The notes below the pieces were generated by a model, which did no database searches, was not told the DNA's origin, and saw only the letters and a program-made list of their open reading frames with translations. A stretch of 6,964 nt of DNA from CAYQDF01 sp964416175. Its GTDB lineage: Bacteria > Chloroflexota > Anaerolineae > Anaerolineales > UBA4823. The stretch lies in NCBI GenBank assembly GCA_964416175.1, contig CAYQDF010000152.1, positions 1 to 6,964 on the forward strand, in the 5' to 3' direction. Made by a program: the position numbers and the translations under genes. Below are positions 1 through 4,960 of this stretch, piece after piece. How positions within the stretch are numbered: position 1 is the stretch's first letter; each line of letters begins with the position of its first letter.

Positions 1-1
1 G

Positions 2-832
2 ACCAACCTGGCCTTGCGGGCATTGGGGGTCCGCAGTTCGGTTCGAGAAACTGTAACCGAAGAAGAGATCAAAGTGATGATCGATCAGGCAACGGAGGCC
101 GGGATTTTTCACGCTGCCGAGCAGGACATGGTGGAAGGGGTTTTGCGGCTTGGCGACAGGCGCGTTAGCTCTATCCTCACTCCCAGAACAGAGGTCGTGT
201 GGCTCGACCTGGAGGATCCTGCACACCTGAACCTCCAGAAAATCCGAGAAAGCCATTTCACGCGGTTCCCGGCTGCCAGAGGAAACCTCGATCAGATAGA
301 GGGGATCGTTCACGCCAAGGATGTGCTCAAGCGCTGCCTGGAAGGCAGCGCTGTCGACCTGCGAAATTTATTGACTGAGCCATTGTTTATCCCGGAAAGC
401 ACACCGGCGCTGCGAGCTCTCGAGTTGATGCGCGAATCGGGCCAGCAGATGCTCCTGGTGATCGATGAATACGGCGGGCTTCACGGGCTGGTAACTCTCG
501 AGGATCTTCTGCAGGCAGTTGTGGGAGAATTTCCCGCAAGGGGGATCGAGATCGAACCCGGCATCACCCACCGGGCAGACGGGTCTTTGCTCGTGGATGG
601 CCTGCTCCCGATTGATGAATTCCGGGAAGCATTGGGTCTAACCGGATTACCGGTCGATGCCCAGAAGCAATATGAAACCGTTGGCGGCTTTGTGATGACC
701 AATCTGAGAAGGATTCCGGTCACGGGAGACCGATTCTATTTCGAGGGGTATCAATTCGAGGTTGTGGATATGGATGGCATGCGAATTGACAAAATATTGG
801 TCACGCCGACAGGCAATCAAGCAATCAAGTAG
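2..832 (+). CDS. HlyC/CorC-family CBS-pair transporter protein, C-terminal part (5' end outside window)
   Basis: The reading frame is open to the left edge, so the N-terminal part, normally a DUF21/CNNM membrane domain, is missing from view. The visible part has the family's cytoplasmic layout. A first CBS motif covers about nt 160-340 and includes the SSILTPRTEV stretch. A second CBS motif covers about nt 355-530 and contains LVIDEYGGLHGLVTLEDLL, a hallmark of this family. A C-terminal CorC_HlyC domain covers about nt 570-810, with DGSLLVDG, ETVGGFVM and a closing FEVVDMDGMRIDKILV. Known members (Salmonella CorC, Staphylococcus MpfA, eukaryotic CNNM) are linked to Mg2+/Co2+ export, and CBS pairs often bind adenine nucleotides. 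The 'hemolysin' label in databases is historical. The true start and the membrane segments cannot be judged here. Its stop lies 11 bases before fadN, so the two may be co-transcribed. The family assignment is secure; the ion transported is inference. Confidence 0.93.
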   Translation, partial: TNLALRALGVRSSVRETVTEEEIKVMIDQATEAGIFHAAEQDMVEGVLRLGDRRVSSILTPRTEVVWLDLEDPAHLNLQKIRESHFTRFPAARGNLDQIEGIVHAKDVLKRCLEGSAVDLRNLLTEPLFIPESTPALRALELMRESGQQMLLVIDEYGGLHGLVTLEDLLQAVVGEFPARGIEIEPGITHRADGSLLVDGLLPIDEFREALGLTGLPVDAQKQYETVGGFVMTNLRRIPVTGDRFYFEGYQFEVVDMDGMRIDKILVTPTGNQAIK

Positions 833-843
833 AAGGAGGCGCT

Positions 844-3255
844 ATGAATTACCAGATCAACCAGGCGGTGGTCATCGGAGCAGGTACGATGGGAGCGGCG
901 ATCGCAGCGCATCTGGCAAATGCCGGGGTGCGGGTCAATTTGCTCGATGTCGTGCCGGACCGATTGACGCCAGATGAGGAGAGCAAGGGACTCACGCTTT
1001 CCGACGCAGCAGTGCGCAACCGGATCGTATCTGACGGTCTGGATAGGGCGCTGAAATCAAAGCCTGCCAGCTTCTTCACTCCCGATCTCGCGGCGCTTAT
1101 TCAGATTGGAAATCTGGAGGACGATTTCGAGGTCGTGGGCCAGGCGGACTGGGTGATTGAGGCGATCGTTGAAAATTTGAAAATCAAGCAGCAGCTGATG
1201 CAACGAATCGACGGAACGCGCGGGGAGCGAACTATCGTCAGCACGAATACCTCCGGTATTCCTGTCGCCTCAATCGCCTCCGGTCGAACGGAAGGGTTTA
1301 GAAGGCACTTCCTTGGGACACATTTCTTCAACCCTCCGCGATACTTGAAGCTGGTGGAGGTGATCCCGACCGAGGATACTTCCCCCCAGGTGGTTGATTT
1401 TATCGGTCATTTCCTCGAACACAGGCTTGGAAAAGGCGTCGTCCTGGCCAAAGACACCCCCAATTTCATTGCTAATCGGCTTGGATTTGTAGGCGGCGCA
1501 TTTGCCCTGGATTTCATCCTGAAGAATGGATATACAGTCGAGGAGGTTGACGCCATCACCGGCCCCGTGATTGGCAGGCCGAAGACCGCAACGTTCCGGC
1601 TGATCGACCTCGTCGGAATCGACGTCTGGGAACATGTTGGACGTAATCTGGCGCCCGCCATCTCCCAGGATGAACACGCGTTGAAATATCTAAACTCGCC
1701 TAGCCCAACTGCCTTGATTCACACAATGGTCGAGCGAGGCTGGCTGGGGACGAAAGCAAAACAGGGGTTCTACAAAGAAGTGCGCCAGGAGGATGGAAGC
1801 AAGGAATTCTGGGTCCTCAACCTGAAAACGATGGATTACGAAGCGCCGCAGAAGCCCCGTTTCAAGTCTATAGGGGAGGCCCGGGATATCGAGGATCTGG
1901 GCGGTCGCCTGAAGCTCCTGCTGGCTGCGGATGACCGCGCTGGGCAGCTGGTTAAAGCGCTCACCTACCAGGGGCTGGCGTATGCCTCAGAAAGCATCCC
2001 GGAGATCGCGGACACCCCCGAGCCGGTAGATAAAGCCATGCGCTGGGGGTTTGGCCACGAAGCCGGCCCCTTCGAAACGTGGGATTTGCTCGGGGTGAAA
2101 GAGACTGCCGATTGCATGCGCCAGGCGGGGTACCCTCCGGCAACCTGGGTGGAGGAAATGCTCTCGTCCGGTCATCAATCTTTCTACCAGTACCAGGACG
2201 GCAGGCGGACCGGCGTTTACAACCCTGCGCTTGGCGACTACCAGGTGATAGAACGCTCGCCAGCGATAACGATCTTGCGCGAACAACCCGTGATCGAGAA
2301 GAATCCGGGCGCGAGCCTGAGGGACTTGAATGATGGAGTCGCTTTTCTCGAGCTTCACACCAAAATGAATACCCTGGATGAAGATATCTTCAACATGGTC
2401 GATCGCGCGCTCGATCGGGTAGCAGTCGAGTTTGACGGACTGGTGATCGGGACAGATGCAGAGAACTTCAGCGCAGGCGCGAACCTGTTCATGGTGGTCA
2501 TGCTTGCCCAAAACCAGGATTGGACCACCCTGGATGGGGCAGCCAGGCGCATGCAGGATTTCAACCAGCGCATGCGGCGTTTCCCCAAGCCGGTCGTAAT
2601 CGCCCCGGCTGGCCTGGCACTGGGCGGAGGTGCTGAAATCATGATGCACGGAAGCCGGGTCGTCGCGAGCGCCGAACTCTATACTGGCCTGGTGGAAGTG
2701 GGCGCAGGCGTGATTCCGGCTGGCGGCGGAACGAAGGAGATCTTACGCCGGATCTTGAACCCGGCGATGCGTACAGAGAATGCAGAAGCGCTGCCGTTCC
2801 TGCAGAGGATCTTCGAGCTGATCGGGATGGCGAAGGTTGCCACCAGCGCAGAGGAAGCGCGCAAGTTTGGCCTGTTGAGCCCGTGTGATCGAGTGGTGAT
2901 GAATCGGGACCACCTGATTTCCGAAGCAAAACGGGAAGTACTGCACATGATCGACTCCGGATTCCACCCTCCGGTTCCTGAGAAGATCTACGCAGCTGGG
3001 CGGGATGGTTACGGCGCCCTCCAGGTGGGTATTTACATGTTCAAGAAGGGCGGTTACATCACGGAATACGAGTCGGTGATCGGGAACCGGCTTGCCAAGG
3101 TGATGACAGGCGGCGAGATCAGCCGTCCTGCCTGGGTCGACGAGCAGTACATCCTGGACCTGGAGCGGGAGGCCTTCCTCTCCCTCTGCGGCGAGGAGAA
3201 GACTCAACAACGCATGTGGAACTTGCTGCAAACGGGCAAGGTCTTAAGGAATTAA
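844..3255 (+). CDS. fadN: FadN-like fused 3-hydroxyacyl-CoA dehydrogenase / enoyl-CoA hydratase (803 aa)
   Basis: This bifunctional enzyme of fatty-acid beta-oxidation hydrates trans-2-enoyl-CoA and oxidises the resulting L-3-hydroxyacyl-CoA with NAD+. The dehydrogenase comes first: a Rossmann GAGTMG at residues 12-17 and active-site residues S137 (NTSGIP), H160 (LGTHFFNPP), E172 and N208 (DTPNFIANRLG). The C-terminal dehydrogenase domain spans about 200-310, and a degenerate second copy about 365-455. A crotonase-fold hydratase spans about 495-690. Its oxyanion-hole segments are NFSAGANLF (541-549) and LALGGGAEIM (591-600). Both expected catalytic glutamates are present, E598 and E618. This order matches Bacillus FadN (about 790 aa) and is the reverse of E. 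coli FadB. The start is set by AGAAGGAGG at 831-839, four bases before the ATG. The C-terminus (TGKVLRN) looks natural. A thiolase gene follows, supporting the pathway assignment. Both active sites appear intact. Confidence 0.96.
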   Translation: MNYQINQAVVIGAGTMGAAIAAHLANAGVRVNLLDVVPDRLTPDEESKGLTLSDAAVRNRIVSDGLDRALKSKPASFFTPDLAALIQIGNLEDDFEVVGQADWVIEAIVENLKIKQQLMQRIDGTRGERTIVSTNTSGIPVASIASGRTEGFRRHFLGTHFFNPPRYLKLVEVIPTEDTSPQVVDFIGHFLEHRLGKGVVLAKDTPNFIANRLGFVGGAFALDFILKNGYTVEEVDAITGPVIGRPKTATFRLIDLVGIDVWEHVGRNLAPAISQDEHALKYLNSPSPTALIHTMVERGWLGTKAKQGFYKEVRQEDGSKEFWVLNLKTMDYEAPQKPRFKSIGEARDIEDLGGRLKLLLAADDRAGQLVKALTYQGLAYASESIPEIADTPEPVDKAMRWGFGHEAGPFETWDLLGVKETADCMRQAGYPPATWVEEMLSSGHQSFYQYQDGRRTGVYNPALGDYQVIERSPAITILREQPVIEKNPGASLRDLNDGVAFLELHTKMNTLDEDIFNMVDRALDRVAVEFDGLVIGTDAENFSAGANLFMVVMLAQNQDWTTLDGAARRMQDFNQRMRRFPKPVVIAPAGLALGGGAEIMMHGSRVVASAELYTGLVEVGAGVIPAGGGTKEILRRILNPAMRTENAEALPFLQRIFELIGMAKVATSAEEARKFGLLSPCDRVVMNRDHLISEAKREVLHMIDSGFHPPVPEKIYAAGRDGYGALQVGIYMFKKGGYITEYESVIGNRLAKVMTGGEISRPAWVDEQYILDLEREAFLSLCGEEKTQQRMWNLLQTGKVLRN

Positions 3256-3270
3256 CCGGGCGCGGATTAC

Positions 3271-3366
3271 ATGGATCAAACGGATTTGTTTCACAGAGAT
3301 CGAACCCAAAGGTGTATTGGGATACTCAGTGAGTTGACCGAAAATATCAACAGAGTAAATCCGTGA
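3271..3366 (+). CDS. Candidate 31-aa small ORF / leader peptide between fadN and fadA
   Basis: An ATG at 3271 opens 31 codons ending in TGA at 3364-3366. The product begins MDQTDLFHRD, has a middle section rich in charged residues and ends TENINRVNP. It has no signal peptide, membrane segment, or run of repeated amino acids such as an attenuator leader would show. The frame is the same as fadN, and the whole stretch from the fadN TAA to 3366 is open. No convincing Shine-Dalgarno precedes it (CGGGCGCGGATTAC), so translation would depend on reinitiation by ribosomes finishing fadN 15 bases upstream. The stop overlaps an in-frame GTG of the thiolase frame as GTGA, a typical coupling arrangement. 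An open run of this length is not rare by chance, so this is a low-confidence candidate. I recognise no homologous family. Confidence 0.22.
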   Translation: MDQTDLFHRDRTQRCIGILSELTENINRVNP

Positions 3367-3392
3367 GTTCTGTGACATCCTTGTACCAAGGA
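3280..3392 (+). promoter_or_regulatory. Candidate structured mRNA element controlling thiolase translation
   Basis: On the plus-strand transcript, 3280-3291 can pair with 3353-3364 over 12 consecutive positions. The core is a perfect 8-bp ACGGATTT/AAATCCGT, and four further pairs include three G-U wobbles. The enclosed 61 bases can form CCCAA/TTGGG (3305-3309 with 3317-3321) and ACTC/GAGT (3324-3327 with 3331-3334), giving a junction-like outline. Downstream, TCCTTG-TAC-CAAGGA (3378-3392) is a perfect 6-bp hairpin that includes the first five bases of the thiolase Shine-Dalgarno. An outer helix with branches followed by a hairpin over the ribosome site resembles a riboswitch aptamer plus expression platform. 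No known riboswitch consensus was recognised. The helices are short, and without covariation data the element remains speculative. Confidence 0.25.
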
Positions 3393-3395
3393 GGT
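3388..3395 (+). promoter_or_regulatory. Shine-Dalgarno that fixes the thiolase start at ATG 3402
   Basis: AAGGAGGT lies six bases before the ATG at 3402, close to ideal in sequence and spacing. The reading frame also contains an upstream GTG at 3363, but no ribosome site precedes that codon and it would add 13 residues that do not look like a thiolase N-terminus. The first part of this site is also the 3' arm of the 3378-3392 hairpin. Confidence 0.85.
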
Positions 3396-3401
3396 ATCCC
3401 T

Positions 3402-4604
3402 ATGAATGACGTCAAGCGTTTGAGTGAGGCGGTGATTGTGACCGCCGTGCGTACACCGGTTGGCAAGGCGAAGCGGGGGAGCCTGACCACGACTCGCCCG
3501 GACGAGATGGCTGCGACGGTGTTCCGTGAGCTGGTGCGGCGCACCGCAGGGTTGAACGCAGCTGACATCGACGATGTGATCCTGGGGTGCGCCTTTCCAG
3601 AGGGGGAACAGGGGATGAACATGGGCCGCATGGTCGCCCTCCGAGCCGGTCTGCCTGAATCTGTACCGGCAGAAACCGTCAACCGCTTCTGTTCATCTGG
3701 CCTGCAGACCATCGCGCATGCCGCGTACAACATCATGGCTGGTCAGGCTGAGATCATCCTCGCTGGCGGGGTCGAATCGATGACGATGGTCCCAATGACC
3801 GGTTTGAAATTCTCGCCAAACCCGTTCTTCGCCGCCGAATGCCCGGAAGTATACACGAACATGGGCCTGACTGCGGAGAACGTCGCCGAAAGATTTGGCA
3901 TCAGCCGCCGGGAGCAGGACGAGTTTGCCCTCCGCAGCCACCAGCGAGCATATGCTGCCGTTGTCGGAGGCGTGTTCGATCCGGAGATTGTCCCCCTGGA
4001 AGTCGAGATTGTTGAACCGCCGCAGAACGGAGGAAGTCCGATCCGCAGAGCGTTTACTCTCTCACGCGACGAAGGCCCACGCGGCGATACCTCGCTGGAA
4101 GCGCTCGAGAAGCTTAAACCAGCCTTTAAAGAAGGTGGAACTGTAACTGCGGGCAACTCTTCTCAGATGTCGGACGGCGCGGCCGGGGTGGTGGTCATGT
4201 CGCGCGGCCGGGCGGAAGCTTTAGGGCTGAAGCCGCTGGTGCGTTTTGTGTCTTATGCAGTCGGAGGCGTCGCGCCAGATTACATGGGGATTGGACCGAT
4301 CGTTGCGGTGCCCAAGGCGCTCAAGCTGGCGGGCTTGAGCCTGGATGACATCGACCTGATCGAGCTCAACGAAGCCTTCGCAGCCCAATCCCTGGCAGTC
4401 ATCCGAGAATTGAATCTCGACCTGGATAAGACGAACGTCCACGGCGGCGCAATTGCTCTTGGTCACCCCCTCGGCTGCACTGGAGCGAAGCTGACCACCC
4501 AGCTGATCTACGAAATGAAGCGGCGGGACCTGCAATTTGGGATGGTCACCATGTGCATTGGGGGCGGCATGGGGGCGGCAGGGATCTTCGAAAACATCCA
4601 TTAG
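3402..4604 (+). CDS. fadA: Acetyl-CoA C-acyltransferase (3-ketoacyl-CoA thiolase), FadA-like, 400 aa
   Basis: This thiolase cleaves 3-ketoacyl-CoA with CoA to acetyl-CoA and a shortened acyl-CoA, the last beta-oxidation step. Numbered from ATG 3402, the N-terminal EAVIVTAVRTPVGKAKRG is typical. The nucleophilic cysteine is C97 in NRFCSSGLQ, NEAF is at 323-326, the active-site histidine is H355 in GGAIALGHPLGCTGA, and the second catalytic cysteine is C385 in MCIGGGMG. The length of 400 aa is normal for the thiolase family. A GTG 39 bases upstream is in frame, but the Shine-Dalgarno at 3388-3395 favours ATG 3402. The upstream fadN-like gene supports a degradative role over biosynthetic acetoacetyl-CoA synthesis, although sequence motifs alone do not separate the two thiolase types. 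Translation may be influenced by the structured leader and the hairpin at 3378-3392. The SCP2 gene follows after 15 bases, so co-transcription is likely. Confidence 0.95.
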   Translation: MNDVKRLSEAVIVTAVRTPVGKAKRGSLTTTRPDEMAATVFRELVRRTAGLNAADIDDVILGCAFPEGEQGMNMGRMVALRAGLPESVPAETVNRFCSSGLQTIAHAAYNIMAGQAEIILAGGVESMTMVPMTGLKFSPNPFFAAECPEVYTNMGLTAENVAERFGISRREQDEFALRSHQRAYAAVVGGVFDPEIVPLEVEIVEPPQNGGSPIRRAFTLSRDEGPRGDTSLEALEKLKPAFKEGGTVTAGNSSQMSDGAAGVVVMSRGRAEALGLKPLVRFVSYAVGGVAPDYMGIGPIVAVPKALKLAGLSLDDIDLIELNEAFAAQSLAVIRELNLDLDKTNVHGGAIALGHPLGCTGAKLTTQLIYEMKRRDLQFGMVTMCIGGGMGAAGIFENIH

Positions 4605-4619
4605 ACGGAGGTATCAGAC

Positions 4620-4952
4620 ATGGCTGACGAGATCACGATCGATGAATTGATGGGCCGCATGCCAAGAGCCTTCCTGCCGGAAAAGGCGGAGGGCGTGGAG
4701 GCTGTCATCCAGTACCACCTCACTGGCGCCGAGGCTGGCGATTGGGTGGTGACCATTCGGGAGGGAAAATGTGTGGTGGAAAGAGGAACCACTGAGAACC
4801 CTACGATGACTCTCCGGGCTGATTCCCAGGACTATAAGGATATTATCCTCGGCAGGCTCGATCCCATGGCTGCATTCATGCAGCAGAAGGTCAAGCTCAC
4901 CGGCAATCTTAACATGGCTTTGGGGCTGACCAAGTATTTCAAGCTGAGATAA
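4620..4952 (+). CDS. SCP2 sterol-binding domain protein (110 aa), putative acyl/lipid carrier
   Basis: This is a single-domain cytoplasmic protein of the SCP2 family, whose fold encloses a hydrophobic tunnel for sterols, fatty acids or acyl-CoA. Recognisable pieces are the EAVIQYHLTG strand (27-36), DWVVTIREGKCVVERG (41-56), ENPTMTLRADSQDYKDII (59-76), and the family-typical GRLDPMAAFMQQKVKLTGN (78-96) followed by a short C-terminal helix ending LTKYFKLR. There is no signal peptide, membrane helix or catalytic residue set. The length fits a stand-alone SCP2 domain. GGAGGT at 4607-4612 lies seven bases before the ATG. It sits 15 bases after the thiolase stop, suggesting it serves the same pathway, perhaps by presenting substrate or buffering acyl-CoA. 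That role is inferred from context and from eukaryotic SCPx and MFE-2, in which SCP2 domains are attached to beta-oxidation enzymes. Confidence 0.9.
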   Translation: MADEITIDELMGRMPRAFLPEKAEGVEAVIQYHLTGAEAGDWVVTIREGKCVVERGTTENPTMTLRADSQDYKDIILGRLDPMAAFMQQKVKLTGNLNMALGLTKYFKLR

Positions 4953-4960
4953 CAGGCCCG

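Larger units (their letters stand above)
3256..3401 (+). other. 146-base fadN-fadA intercistronic region with possible RNA structure
   Basis: This is the only sizeable non-coding stretch in the window, and it looks visibly more AT-rich than its flanks. It contains no intrinsic terminator: no hairpin is followed by a T-run, so read-through from fadN to the thiolase is plausible. Promoter signals are weak. There is a TTGACC at 3334-3339 with a poor GTAAAT 15 bases later, and an extended -10-like TGGGATACT at 3318-3326 without a -35. Notable content is a long-range inverted repeat (3280-3291 with 3353-3364), small hairpins at 3305-3321 and 3324-3334, and a hairpin over the thiolase Shine-Dalgarno at 3378-3392. 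A 31-codon open frame lies at 3271-3366. The base pairs are seen directly; any regulatory role is inference. Confidence 0.6.

Noticed and set aside
786..791. Perfect -35-like TTGACA near the end of the CorC-type gene, as a possible fadN promoter.
   Set aside because: At 16-18 base spacing the -10 position reads GACAGG/ACAGGC/CAGGCA, unlike TATAAT, and the hexamer is fully explained by coding sequence.
1987..2649. Long minus-strand open frame (220 codons) opposite fadN, as an overlapping gene.
   Set aside because: It is antisense to continuous, motif-bearing fadN coding sequence, with a His/Pro/Arg-rich composition typical of shadow frames in GC-rich DNA.
3363..3401. GTG at 3363 as the thiolase start (413 aa).
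   Set aside because: No Shine-Dalgarno before it, and the 13 extra residues do not resemble a thiolase N-terminus, while AAGGAGGT sits at ideal spacing before ATG 3402. It is kept only as part of the GTGA overlap observation.
4869..4884. Inverted repeat GCTGCAT-TC-ATGCAGC in the SCP2 gene, as a terminator or operator.
   Set aside because: It lies inside a conserved coding motif (MAAFMQQ), has a loop too small for the full stem and no T-run on either strand.
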